Shown piece after piece: positions 48,480-59,331 of a DNA stretch of 64,000 nt (position 1 is the first letter of the stretch; each line of letters opens with the position of its first letter). The notes below the pieces were generated by a model. The model was not told the DNA's origin, made no database searches, and saw nothing but the letters and a program-made list of their open reading frames with translations. Source of the stretch: Papilionanthe hookeriana x Papilionanthe teres (taxonomy: Eukaryota; Streptophyta; Magnoliopsida; Asparagales; Orchidaceae); contig CM040421.1 in assembly GCA_022702705.1 (NCBI GenBank), positions 54,047,740-54,111,739 on the forward strand. The letters are read 5' to 3'. The translations under genes were made by a program, and so were the position numbers.

Positions 48480-49300
48480 AAAGTTTATGTCCTTAAGAAA
48501 GTTATGGGACATTCCTAATGACCAAAGGACCACTTGGACCGATTTTTGTGATTTTTTTGAATTATATTTTATTTATTAAAATTATTTTAAGTTCGGAGTA
48601 TTAATTAATTTAAAAATAGAATATAAGTTGAAAAATGAATTTTAAAATTTTTAAAATTCTCTCTGATATCAAGGATTCCAGAGAACCAAATTTTACGATT
48701 TTCTGATTTTTCTTTGATTTATTATATTTATTTTAGTGAAAATGCTAAAAAATACATTTTTTTAATTTTAAAATTACCCTAGGGCTTTAAAATTTAATAT
48801 CTCATTAAATAGACCTAAGAAAAATATGGGGTTTGTTCCTAAGTGATTAAATTTCAAAATATGACATTTTGGTGAATTTTATTATTTTTGTGATTTTTAT
48901 TATTTTTTAATTATTAAAATATTAAAATAATACTAAAAAATTAACTTTTTTAGAAAATTGAAATTTTAATTTTCTTAAATTCCCCTGATATCAGAGAGGC
49001 TCCAAAACCAGTTTGGTGAATTTTTGAAAGGTATTTTGAAAGTTATGAATTTTTAAAGTTTAAAATGACTAAATGGCCTAATCAACCCATTTAATAGGGC
49101 TAATCAAGTCCAATTGACTTCAAATTTTTATGGTGGGTTCCTCTGATCCTAAAGATCGGTGGAGAGTTGATTTCAAGTCAATTTGATGTATGGTTAGCTC
49201 TAATTAATTAGGGGTCTATTTTGGATGTTTAAGCCGATTAGGGTTATCTTAAGTGAATTAACCCAAGTCCTATTTTTCCTAGGGTTCTGCGAGTCATAAG
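48480..49300 (-). repeat. Spaced degenerate box array in the 3' LTR
   Basis: Boxes near 48525, 48665, 48985, 49140 and 49295 share ctctgatatcaagg / cctctgatcctaaag / aaggaac motifs and adjacent AT-rich strings. Same array as at 3820-4920. Confidence 0.4.
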
Positions 49301-50507
49301 GAACATCACCAAATTTTCCTAGAATTTATTTCACAACATGCTAATTTTTGGAATTAAAATACTCAAAACGACAACATGCATTTGAAAAATCAATAACTTT
49401 TCACGGGGGTGGCCTCGACCTTGGAAAATTCGGGGAATGTTCCCGAGTTCGGAGGCTTCAAGCTCTATGATCTCATGCCATGGTGAATTGTATGAATGCA
49501 TGGAGAATTGAAAATGTGCGGGGAGTAAATAATTAATTAAAAATAAAATACTTGGACAAAATTAATTAATTTCTTTTCCACATTATTCTCCTCCGTTCAC
49601 TCGAGCGAAGGGTATTTTTATTTTATTTTTGTGATTTTTCTACACAAAGATATGAATTTTTAAAGTTACGGTATTTAAATAAATCGGAAAAATCCCTAAT
49701 TTCCTACTTATCCACGCGGCGCCCGTCATCCTCGGCATCTCCGAACGACCGCGCGGCGCGCTCCCATTCGACGCCGCCATCCGACTCGGCTGCCGGGGCC
49801 CGCGGTTCACGCACCATCTGCCGGTCCGACCGCAATCCAAGCCGTCCATCCGATACACGCGCGATCCGACGGTTCTCGGTCATCGTCTACGGCCGGTGCG
49901 ATCCGTGACCGTCCACACTCTAACCACTAAGAACTCACTCGATTCTCGATGGATTTTCGTGTTCTTATGCTCTATGGATTCGTCTTGAAGAGACGAACAC
50001 ATCCATACGGTAAACATGCATTTAAATTGACTCAAATTAAAATGAGAATCTCCGGAAGCTCGGGAAGAAGAGGGAGTCCATACCTTTGCTCGGAGAAGTG
50101 AAGCTTCGATCCGAGAGTTGTGTCACCTTCGATTGGGTCCAAGTAAGCTCCGGATGAAGTCCCTTGGCACAGTGAATTGTCCAGCTAGGAAAGTGACCAC
50201 GGCCGATCACAAAGCTTGGAGGCTGGAGCAAGCCGGAGTGGCTCTGGAGATGGGGCTTTCGGTGGGAAACTTCTTCCTTGGTCCGGTGAAGGTGTAGGAC
50301 CAATCGATTTGGGAATTGGCTCAGCTGTGAGGAGATGTCCTGGTTTTGGGTGAAATTTCGGTTGAGAAATTGGATTACGTCGAGTGGGGATTAGGGCAAT
50401 TGACACCGGGGATCAAGCTGCTCTAAGTGTGGAGTAGGGTTTGGAACAATTTTGGCGAGTTTCGGCAAGGTTTATGCAACTCTCTTCCATGGCCGTGAGG
50501 GGTCGGG

Positions 50508-50515
50508 TTTAAATA
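50508..50515 (-). promoter_or_regulatory. Candidate LTR TATA box
   Basis: The minus strand reads tatttaaa followed by cccgacccctcac, 2,374 bases from the LTR start. It is the counterpart of the boxes at 2770 and 14058. Confidence 0.35.
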
Positions 50516-50949
50516 GAGGTGGTCGGAGAGCCTCGCGGGGATGGCCGAGGGTTGGGATCGAGCTGCTCTCGGGCATGGGAAGAACGATATGGTGGCCATT
50601 GGGCATGGGGCGGCTCGACGAGGTGGAATTCGAGGTTTGGCTCCTCCCGCATGTCTCGGCCATGGCGTTTTCCGGCGGCCGGGTGGTGGCCGGCAGGCGA
50701 GGTCACCCTCGAGGCCGGGGAGGTCGGGGGTTGAAGTTAGTGAATTCGATTGAAGCCTTACACGTGTAAAGTGGTTGGATCGAAATGGCATGAGGAGGTG
50801 GCTTCTTTTGCACTTGGTTTGGTCAACCCATTGAAAATGGGCTTGGTTCACCTCCCCATGGTTGATTTGGGGTGAGGGAGGATCGGGTGAATCAGCTAGA
50901 AAAGGGTGGAGAGGTCACCATCCATGAATATTTTGATTAATCATGGATT

Positions 50950-52470
50950 AAGGTGAAGCATTAAAAGGGTTAAAACCTTTTTAAGGGGGCTTAAAAGAGG
51001 CTCCTCCTTTTGCCATTAATGGCTTGATCACATGTCAAACCTTCCATGGCTTCATGTGGCTTGTTCATGGCTTGTATTTGGCTCCATTTGGCTTGGGAAA
51101 AGTTTAGTCAATTTCATGGAAATAGATTTAGGAATTTTGGTATTTTGGTGGAGAATTTTCATGAAGCTTGATTTGGAATGGCTTAATGATGATTTTAGGA
51201 CTTAGGTATTGAGTTTAATTGAAAGTATGATGAGGGGAAATGTCATGTGGGCTTTAGGATGATTTGGGCTTTTGAATTTTGAAGGAAATGGGCTTTTAGG
51301 AAGGTTTAGGAAAGTGGGCTTTTGAATTTTAAAATGGATTTTGGGATGAAATTTTGGTAAAGGCTTGGGCCAAATAATTGTTGAGTTTGGTTTAGGGATG
51401 TGTCATGAGTGGTTTGAAACAAATTTGAGGTGATTTGGGTTTGAATTGGGTTGGATATGGGCCTTTTGGTAAAGAGGCTAAAGTGGGCAAAATGGGCTAC
51501 CATGGGCCAAAGTTGGGCTAGAGTTGAAATTGATGTAAAATTAATGTTGGGAAATGTTTATGGGAGTGTTTCAAAGAGGTTTTGGCTTAGGTTAGGTTTT
51601 GATTTTGAGGTTTGGGTCTATTTGGGCTAGGTTTAGGTTTAGGTCAAAATTGGGCTTTTTGATTTTGGGTTGAATTTGAGTGGGGTTTGGGTCTAAATTT
51701 TGGGCAAATCATGTTAGTGTTTTGTTTATGGGGATGTTAAGGAAGGTTTAGAAAAGATTTGGGGTTAATTGGAGTTGAATTGGGTGAGTTTGGGCTAAGT
51801 TTGGGTCATGGGTCCAAATTGGGCTTTAAGGCCAAAAGTGAAATTGGATCCCAATGTCAATCAAATTGAACTTGGATTTGGTCTAGATTGGTGTTGGGGA
51901 TGTTAAATTGAAGTTTAGAATTGAATTGGACCAGAATTTGGGTCAATTGGGTAGGTTAGGTTTGACATTGGGTTCACTTTGGGTTAAAATGGGTCAAATT
52001 GGGGGTTTTGATAAAAGTGGGGTAAATTGACAAAATTGGCCCATGGTGTAGTTGAACAAAATGAAATTGGGAATATTTGGGATTTTCTGGAATATTCTGG
52101 GAATTTTCCGAATTTTTGAATTTTTTGAGTTAAGAGGGGTATTTTGGGTATTTGGAGGGTATTGGGAGGTATTTTTGGAATTTTTGGTATTTTTGGTTAT
52201 GGATGATCAATTTGAGTGGGGAGAAAATGTTTAGGATTGGTCTTAAGGAATTTTGGGTAATTTAGGTGATTTTGCAAATTTTGGGTGGTTTCAAGGGTTT
52301 TGGGTAGGTTAGGCGGGTGTAGGGTCCTAGGGGTCAAAAATTGAAATTTTGGAAAATTGAAGATTGGGTGAATATAAGTGGAATAAAATCATTTTGGTTG
52401 AGCCATGAAGCCATATCAAACCCACATGAGCCATAAAAGGGACTCATTTGAGGCATCCAGCTATGTTGTT
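50950..52470 (-). repeat. Strand-asymmetric U3 segment
   Basis: The plus strand is G/T-rich with tttgggctaggtttaggt and gggtcaaattggggg variants and very little C, so the LTR sense strand is C/A-rich. Confidence 0.55.
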
Positions 52471-52889
52471 CCTAACCTCTTAGCCGAGGGCTTAGGGGTT
52501 AAGGACCATCCATGTGAATCACTTACATGAGTCGGGAGGTCGAGTTAGGTATAGGTGTGGTTTTAGGAGGTGTATGGAAGTGTAGTGTATGAGTGTAGTG
52601 TGTGTGTAAGTCGGCCCTTCACTAGACCGAGGCCGCCGGGGCGAGTCCTAAGGCCAAAGAGTCCCATAGGAACTCATCCTTTAAACTTCCACACTTGATT
52701 TCAACCCTCTAGGTGATTAGGGGTCTACGGTCGAGTTTGTGGAGTTTGCGGGGAGTTAAGAAGTGGTTTGAAATTCTAGATGGTGGATCCCGATTCTAGT
52801 CCTCTAAGATAGTCGAAAGGAAAAGCCTGAAGGCTAGATCCTAAGTACTTAAAGAGAAGAAGAGAAGACCTCATCGAAAATGAGGTCAA

Positions 52890-52900
52890 CAAATGGACCC
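52890..52900 (-). other. Polypurine tract of the Tat element
   Basis: The minus strand reads cgggggtccatt directly before the LTR start tgttgacc. A cGGGGG-type tract just before a TGT start is typical of Tat elements. It fixes the element's orientation (minus) and the LTR boundary. Confidence 0.55.
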
Positions 52901-53257
52901 CCGATAGGTGTGGTGTGCTAACCGAGCACACGCGCGTATTGGCGTTGACCGAAAAGATCAACAAAACCAATCACAGATGTCCAAGTGACAAACTTAGGAC
53001 GAAGTAGAAGAGTTTCCGCTGGGGAGTGTCAAGTATATCTCTAAGACTGGAGATTCCTGAACTCTCGCTGGGGAAAGGAAAAGGAGGTGAATTCCAAATC
53101 ACAAGATCCGGGGAAATTTTGATTTAAATTTTGTTTCAGTTTAAGTTTTGATGTGTGAATTCAGATTTCAACTCGAGTTTCAATTTAGATTGAAGTTTTG
53201 TTAAAATTAATTTTGAAGGGATTTGATTTGAAATGAAAATTGAAATTTTGCGGTTTT
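52901..53257 (-). other. 3' UTR segment next to the polypurine tract
   Basis: It contains a perfect 7-bp hairpin (gtgtgct aaccg agcacac, 52918-52936) and a gttgacc..gatcaac inverted repeat near 52944-52963. It has no gene. Confidence 0.5.
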
Positions 53258-54640
53258 AGATGTAACATCCTCAACCTCAAAAGAAAATTGAATTGATTGG
53301 ATTGAATCATTACAATGAGGAGAGATCTCAGAGCAATGTGGTATTGGATGTAAAATCCTTAACCTCGAAGAGCTCGATTTGGTGTGCTTCATTGCAATAG
53401 GAAGAGAATCTAAAGCAATGCGGTATTGGATGTAAAATCCTCGACCTCGAGAATTTGATTTTTGATGCATTTCGAGTGCGATAGGGAAAGAATCCTAAAG
53501 CGATGCGGTATCGGATGTAAAATCCTCAACCTCAAGAAGTTGATTTTGATGTATTTCGGTGCGATAGGGAAAGAATCCTAAAGCGAGTGCGGTCTCGGAT
53601 GTAAAATCCTCGACTTCGAGAATTTGATTTTGATGTATTTCGAGTGCGATAGGGAAAGAATCCTAAGCAGTACGGTCTCGGATGTAAAATCCTCAACCTC
53701 AAAAAGTTGATTTTGATGTATTTCGGTGCGATAGGGAAAGAATCCTAAAGCGGTGCGGTCTCGGATGTAAAATCCTCAACTTCAAGAATTTGATTTTGAT
53801 GTATTTCGGTGCGATAGGGAAAGAATCCTAAAGCGATGCGGTCTCGGATGTAAAATCCTCGACCTCGAAAAGTTGATTTTGATGTATTTCGGTGCGATAG
53901 GGAAAGAATCCTAAAGCGGTGCGGTCTCGGATGTAAAATCCTCGGCTTCGAGAATTTGATTTTGATGTATTTCGGTGCGATAGGGAAAGAATCCTAAAGC
54001 GATGCGGTATCGGATGTAAAATCCTCGGCCTCGAAAAGTTGATTTTGATGTATTTCGGTGCGATAGGGAAAGAATCCTAAAGCGAGTGCGGTATCGGATG
54101 TAAAATCCTCGACCTCGAAAAGTTGATTTTGATGTATTTCGGTGCGATATGGAAAGAATCCTAAAGCGAGTGCGGTATCGGATGTAAAATCCTCGACCTC
54201 GAAAAGTTGATTTTGATGTATTTCGGTGCGATAGGGAAAGAATCCTAAAGCGATGCAGGTCTTGGATGTAAAATCCTCGACCTCGAAAAGTTGATTTTGA
54301 TGTATTTCGGTGCGATAGGGAAAGAATCCTAAAGCGGTGCGGTATCGGATGTAAAATCCTCGACCTCGAAAAGTTGATTTTGATGTATTTCGGTGCGATA
54401 GGGAAATAATCCTAAAGCGATGCGATCTTGGATGTAAAATCCTCGACCTCAAAAAGTTGATTTTGATGTATTTCGGTGCGATAGGGAAAGAATCCTAAAG
54501 CGGTGCGGTCTCGGATGTAAAATCCTCGACCTCGAAAAGTTGATTTTGATGTATTTCGGTGCGATAGGAAAGAATCCTAAAGCGAGTGCGGTCTCGGATG
54601 TAAAATCCTCGACCTCGAAAAGTTGATTTTGATGGGTAAT
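53258..54640 (-). repeat. 83/84-bp tandem repeat, about 17 copies
   Basis: The unit contains cggatgtaaaatcctcgacc, tcgaaaagttgattttgatg, tatttcggtgcgatagggaa and agaatcctaaagcgatgcgg. Unit starts (tgtaaaatcct) fall at about 53263, 53350, 53430, 53516, 53599, 53682, 53766, 53849, 53932, 54016, 54101, 54184, 54269, 54352, 54435, 54517 and 54601. Copies toward the polypurine tract are most diverged; those from about 53760 on are close to identical. Units with gcgagtgcgg are 84 bp, a multiple of three, so minus-strand reading frames stay open by chance. Confidence 0.95.
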
Positions 54641-55389
54641 TGACTTTGCAACGATTTGTAATGTTGATTTGAAAAGTGTGGAATTTTGGTGTTTCGAGAA
54701 TTTCATGAAAGTTGTAAAAGACTTTCATGGAAGGAAATAGATTAGGAGGGAATATGTAGATGTTACATATCCCATTCGGAAGAATTGATTGAAAGTTCTC
54801 TGGTTTGGATTGAATGTGATTCCTCGCCATCGGATTCGATCCGTGTCGATGGAATCAACCGCTTCCTTCCCGGACAAGGGAGAGAGTAGAACGGGTTGGA
54901 TTTCAGATTTGGAAGGGTAAGTTTGAATTTGATTGAGGTTTGATGTGAGATCTGAAAAGATCGAATTTGAAATTTGATTGAGATTTGATTTGAAATTTGG
55001 AAAGATTGAATTTGAAATTTGATTGAGATTTTGTGGTCATTTTGTTTGTCTTTTATCGATTCAAATTTTATTTTATCGTGAATTTGGAGTTTATCATTTT
55101 TTAGATTTTAAGGAAAATTTTCTTGTATTCTTTTTGTTTCTTTTCTGTTCTTTGTTCGAAGTTCATTTAACTTTTAATGGCATTTCCCAGTCAATTTGCA
55201 CAAAAGAGGTGAAGGCCAAAATTGTGACATGGTCACTTTCATTCCAATCATGCTGAAGATACATCGTACGACTCGATCCGGAATACATCTCATACAATCC
55301 ATATAGACTCAAAACGGACTATGTATGATCTTTGTCGATTCATCCAAAAGGGTATCCGTCGAAAATCCATGTCCGAATAGTGAGGTACA
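54641..55389 (-). other. 3' UTR between tandem array and extra ORF
   Basis: Moderately AT-rich. tttgattgagatttgatttg repeats at 54930-55030 are a minor internal duplication. At 55320-55440 the minus strand could read NVHPYGILAKDGLEGDVIDH in one frame, perhaps the C-terminal tail of the extra protein. Nothing else is recognised. Confidence 0.4.
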
Positions 55390-56977
55390 TGGTCGATAAC
55401 ATCACCTTCCAAGCCATCCTTGGCAAGGATGCCGTATGGATGTACGTTGGAGGTGTGATATTTTCCATGTAGCTCGCGGCTCGTAAGGCCGGAGGCTCTC
55501 TAACTCCGGGTACGGTTGGAAGTGGTAAGGTGCTTTCCTGTCGTCCATCCTTCGAAAGTAAGCGAGATCCGCTTCACTGGTACTCCTGGTATGCAATGCT
55601 TAGCGATATACGCCCGTTGCCCTTCGGTATCATGACGGAACCTACGGTAATGGTATCTTTCTCGGCCCTCGGAACTCACACGGGCCTACTTATCCGGAGG
55701 TCATATTCGAACATGATATTACACTCGTTCATAAAAGAAGCTGTGCGAAAGGTCGACAAAGTCGTGGTGATCTATGTGCGGGGGTATACGATCACCCTTC
55801 TTGTAAATGTTGATGATGCAAGCTGTTGGGTATGCAATCTGCCGGCAATACCCCCCATGTTATCATTCTTTTTACCATCTTTTAATGACTAATGGCATTG
55901 GATCCACCTGGCCATGACGGAGTATCCCCGGTGGGTTACCTTTCTGTCCTCTGCGAAGTTATAGCGGCATCCACATTGTATTGTAATTCTCCCTTTCCAC
56001 GGCATCCATCTCCGGGGTTCGAGTAAGTGTTTTCTCTTAAGCGACCCGCTCGAGCCCATCTTTTTCAAATCCCGGATGCGATCCACGATTTGTTGTTGTT
56101 CATATTCGAGAACACGTACGTATGTAGCTCGAGGCCTTCAAGTATATTGATCCTCCCGCCTACGATTCTCTCGAAGTATTCAAAAGTTTTCTTACGGACA
56201 TTACGTATTCTTTCTAGCTCGTATTACGGAATAATTTGCAAATGGCGAGGCCACGGTGACGTCTTGTGGGATATATGGCTCAATCCCTTCACGTTCTCCC
56301 GCATACCTCGGCTCCTCGGGGATGATGTCCGTCGGGACATCCTCCGGGGTTGCTTCGCAACAAGGTCATGCATTACGGCGGCTTCATCCGGTGGCGTAAT
56401 AGCCTTCTTTCTTACGTTCCTCTTGAGATTTCTCGCGGTCTCTTCCGTCGTCACGGGAGCTGGTCTCCTTTTTCGGGTTCCGGCGAACCGGTATCCTCGA
56501 AGTATATGTGCGCGTAGCAACTTCCTCGTCGCGCCGGTCCGTTGCTAATTTAGTTAGCATCTTGTGGATACGGCGATTCTTGTTTCTCCGTTGAGTTGCT
56601 TGTGAGAGTAGCTCTTCGTACTTCACGAGTTTACGTGGGCGCGGCGGCGACAAGTCCGCCCTCTGCTGTAGCGACTACGGATTTGATTCTCTTGTCTTCT
56701 TCGATGTCCGTTTTTCTTTTCTGTCTGTCTGGATTGGTGGCTTGGGCCACCCACTTTCATTCTTGTCGGTCGGGCGATTCCTCTCGGTCGATCGGGACCC
56801 GGTCACTTTCCTCGTATTGCGAGCCTGCCGGTGCGAAGTACGAGTCGATCTCTATTATCGCTCCATCTTTCACCCTCTTTTCATCGAGTGCAAGACTTAC
56901 GCCATTTCTAAAGTTCGGGACCAACCGCCGCTCGACATTTCCCAGTGAAAAGACGAGGAAAAGGATCGGGGGTGCAT
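55390..56977 (-). pseudogene. ALKBH-type Fe(II)/2-oxoglutarate RNA demethylase in the retrotransposon
   Basis: The minus strand encodes, in order but in shifting frames, the parts of a plant ALKBH9/10-like domain. The N-terminal part is IVDRIRDLKKMG, then PRRWMPWKGRITIQCGCRYN (55930-56095). VDPMPLVIKRW and TWGVLPADCIPN follow (55800-55900), then ACIINIYKKGDRIPPHIDHH with the iron-binding HxD at 55778-55770. Next come MNECNIMFEYDLRIS and VGSVMIPKGNG (55610-55730), AKHCIPGVPVKRISLTF with the distal iron-binding His at 55598-55596 and the 2-oxoglutarate Arg at 55571-55569, and FRRMDDRKAPY. Upstream, 56150-56977 gives charged, low-complexity sequence (for example YEELLSQATQRRNKNRR) with no known fold. 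Family members remove methyl groups, notably N6-methyladenosine, from RNA. At least four frameshifts and two stops make this copy non-functional. The ORF lies in the slot where other retroelements carry env. Confidence 0.8.
56975..56977 (-). other. Probable first ATG of the extra ORF at a splice acceptor
   Basis: The minus strand reads ttaatgttcttgttcttag then atgcacccc. A T-rich tract plus tag directly before an ATG is a strong plant 3' splice site and decides this start. Confidence 0.5.
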
Positions 56978-57185
56978 CTAAGAACAAGAACATTAAGAAA
57001 ATGTTTATTAAAGACAAAAATTTTTTATTTTTATATTCAACAAGAATGAAGTGGGAAAAGATCAGGAAAGAGATTTTGACTTGGAAGAGGGAAAACAAAG
57101 AAAACTTTATTATCATGATTTTATTTATTTTAGCACATTTTTTGTTATTTTTGGGTTCGGACCCAGTCATAAGTAATTACTTCAC
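56978..57185 (-). other. Putative intron before the ALKBH-like ORF
   Basis: On the minus strand a donor-like acggGTGAAGT lies at 57185, about 40 bases after the integrase stop. The AT-rich stretch to 56978 ends in the acceptor described above. The 208-base length and AT content fit plant introns. An intron here would let a spliced message express the last ORF. No transcript evidence is available. Confidence 0.4.
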
Positions 57186-57224
57186 CCGTACTTCTAGGGA
57201 TGGAAAATTCACTCCTTCGAAACA

Positions 57225-58630
57225 TCAGGTAGCGTAATACTTTTTCAAGTATCGTCCATTGATCGGAAGCATATGTCGTTCTCCGTGGCGAGTTCACTAG
57301 CGCGGTAGGAGCCTCCTGAGTAGGCTCGCCTCGACCACAAACGGTCCTTCCCAAGTGGGTTCGAATTTTCCTCCTATCTTGCGGTGCGCGAGAATAGGTC
57401 TTTGAGAACGAGAACTAAGTCACCAACCTTAAAGGTTCTTAGGCGGACCCGATCTGTCATGGGCTTGAACCATCTTAGCTTGGTATAGTTCTAAATTCTC
57501 GCTGCTGCTGCAAGTCTTTTCCCTTCCGGGCTTTCCAATTCTTCTAGTCGTAATCGGCATTCTCTTCGTCGTGAGTTTGTTTGCAAGCTGCAATCCCGAG
57601 TGAAGGAAGGCTTGGACCTCTAAAGGTAACACTTGCCTCGGACCCATACACCGGAGCGTAAGGTGTAGCTTGAGTAGGAGTTACGAAAGTTGTCCGGTAG
57701 GCCCATAAGGCTTCTAACAACTTCTCGTGCCAATTTCTCTTATTATCGTCCAAAGTCTTCTTTAAAATTTGAACGAGAGTTTTATTAAAAGCCTCAGCCA
57801 GGCCGTTTGCTCTTGGGTAGTAAATTGTTGAATATCACCAGTCGATTCCATGTCTCCTGACAAAATTGTTGATTTGCGTACTTCTGAATGCTGACCCATT
57901 ATCTGAGATGATCCTGCGCGGCACTCCAAAATGGTAAACAACTTGGTTCTTGAAAAATTGTAGTACGTGATGTGCTTTCACTTCTCTAAGTGGAGCTGCC
58001 TCGCGCACTTGGAAAAGTAATCAGTAGCCGCAAGAATGAAGCGATGTCCTTTTGACGACGGTGGTTCTATTGGACCCACTATATACGTGCCCCGACATTC
58101 GAATGGCCACGATGCAGTGTCGGATGTAGCACATTTGGAGGTTGGTGTAGAACCACTCCGTGCACTTGACACCGATGACGGCTCTTGGCGATTTTCATGC
58201 GGTCGGTCATTATCGAGGGCCGATAGTACCACTAGTCTTTTAATTTTCATTTTCATCTTCGGACCCGGCGGTGAGCGCCACGAGTCCCGAATGCACCTCT
58301 TTAACAATTTCACGGGCCTCGGACCCGCTTAGGCACCTTAGCCACATTTGATCAAAAGACCTTACGTATAACGTATTGTTTACTAATGCGTAGGACGAGT
58401 TCTTTTCTTGATCCGATGAGTTAACGACCTATCGTCCGGTAGTTTTCACGCTTGCGAGTAATCTATTAATGGTTGTCGCCGATCTTCTGTGTTTTACGTC
58501 ACTTGCTTGCAATTGATCCTTTTTCTTTTTCGATTTGTGTATCGTGTACATGTCGAGTCGTGATAGGACTCGACGTCCGTGAACCGACACTTCCACCGAT
58601 TCATCTTGCAAACAGGCGAAATTCTTTTGC
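57225..58630 (-). pseudogene. Tat integrase
   Basis: Minus-strand parts in order: ATSDTASWPF and IVGPIEPPSSKGHRFILAAT then DYFSK (catalytic core start, about 58020-58130), GVPRRIISDNGS with the second Asp near 57900, NGLAEAFNKTL with the Glu near 57800, NWHEKLLEALWAYRTTFVTP (57680-57740), a long C-terminal part, and INGRYLKKYYAT before the TGA at 57227-57225. Frameshifts at several points (for example near 57760 and 57980) break it. The C-terminus ends where pol normally ends, so the downstream ALKBH-like ORF is separate, not fused. Confidence 0.75.
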
Positions 58631-58634
58631 GAGA

Positions 58635-59331
58635 CAGGCTAGCACATCCGTTAAAGCGTTGTCTTTTTGAGAATTTTGTAGATCGTCACATTCGGAATCT
58701 GTTCAGCAATTTGTATGGCATACTGGAAGTATTGCTCGAGTCTTGGTTTTAAAATTCTGTATTGTCCGGCGATTTGTTGAATGATTAATTGCGAATCCCC
58801 GTAGATGTTGATGTCTGTTATCCCCATTTGAATAGTTAATTCCAGTCCTGTTATGAGGGCTTCGTATTCCGCTTCGTTATTTGTGCACGGCTCTGTCAAG
58901 TGGTAGGAGTATCTTAACATCCCTCGCTCCGGTGTTATAAAGATTAATCCGATCCACGCCTTACGGGTACTTATCACTTGCGATTCTTCGTCTTTATGTG
59001 CTGAAGATGCTCCGTCGAAATATAATTCCCAACGTCGATCATCAGGACCTTCTAGGTTCATTATTTGTTCATCTGGCAAGTCGTCATTGAGAGGCGATTC
59101 TGCCGGCAAAGGGTGTGTTGCGAGGAAGTCTGCTAAGACTTGTCCCTTTACGGCACGAAGAGGCACGAAAGTTATATCAAATTGCGATAATATCATTGAC
59201 CATCCAGCAAGTCCGCCGGAAAGCGTTGGGCGGGTCATCAAGTATTGCAATGGATTAAATTTCGAAATCGGGTTGACCTTATGAGAAAGCATGTAATGCA
59301 CGAGCTTTTGAGCGGCGAAGATCGGGGCCAA
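58635..59331 (-). pseudogene. Archaeal-type RNase H domain of the Tat polyprotein
   Basis: An open frame of 226 codons. It starts in the connection to the first RNase H (FAAQKLVHYMLSHKVNPISK, GGLAGWSMILSQFDITFVPL, GQVLADFLATHP) and continues as WELYFDGASS with the first Asp, CTNNEAEYEALITGLELTIQ with the Glu and INIYGDSQLIIQQIAG with the second Asp. The last Asp (QKDNALTDVLACLA, about 58640-58660) is reached only after a one-base frameshift. The presence of this second RNase H places the element in the Tat lineage. It would remove RNA during reverse transcription. Confidence 0.85.

Larger units (their letters stand above)
45383..52889 (-). mobile_element. 7.5-kb 3' LTR of the giant Tat element
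   Basis: On the minus strand it starts at 52889 (tgttgacctcattttcgatg), directly after the polypurine tract, and ends at 45383 (aatatgccgaca). TG...CA ends fit an LTR. The internal order matches the two other copies in the window: C/A-rich sense-strand U3, TATA-like box, a GC-rich 1-kb section (49700-50800), spaced boxes (48480-49300), AATTT microsatellite (47478-47880), the hairpin block (46505-46660) and the agttttcttaggtgatttcc block (45800-45835). At 7,507 bases it is longer than most plant LTRs and comparable only to Ogre-class ones. No ORF in it is convincing; those in the GC-rich section overlap in several frames and lack domains. Confidence 0.72.

Noticed and set aside
50420..50860. 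Overlapping ORFs of 60-140 codons in the GC-rich LTR part
   Set aside because: Six frames are open at once because of high GC. No domain, and not kept in the other LTR copies.
45180..52889. A 7.7-kb DNA transposon with 200-bp inverted repeats (tgttgacctca ... tgaggtcaaca)
   Set aside because: The left inverted end is better read as the first 203 bases of another LTR cut by insertion. The solo copy at 799-7372 has a 5-bp duplication and ends at gccgac(a/g)-like sequence, matching 45383, not 45180. A Tat polypurine tract abuts 52889.
53005..53080. Primer-site-like gctgggga strings suggesting a plus-strand 5' LTR end here
   Set aside because: Orientation disagrees with all pol genes to the right, there is no LTR end next to the strings, and a polypurine tract in the correct orientation sits at 52890-52900.
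53994..54830. Minus-strand repeat proteins of about 110-150 residues
   Set aside because: They are open only because some tandem units are 84 bp. Neighbouring 83-bp units shift the frame and there is no start context.
55390..56100. Insertion of a plant RNA virus AlkB domain
   Set aside because: The N-terminal segment and the surroundings of HxD and the distal His look like plant ALKBH9/10 proteins, and no other viral gene is adjacent. Host capture is simpler.
56027..57237. Plus-strand ORFs of 173 and 213 codons as an antisense gene
   Set aside because: They are shadows of the minus-strand extra ORF; composition follows the opposite frame and no domain is seen. Antisense ORFs do exist in some Tat elements, so I am not fully certain.
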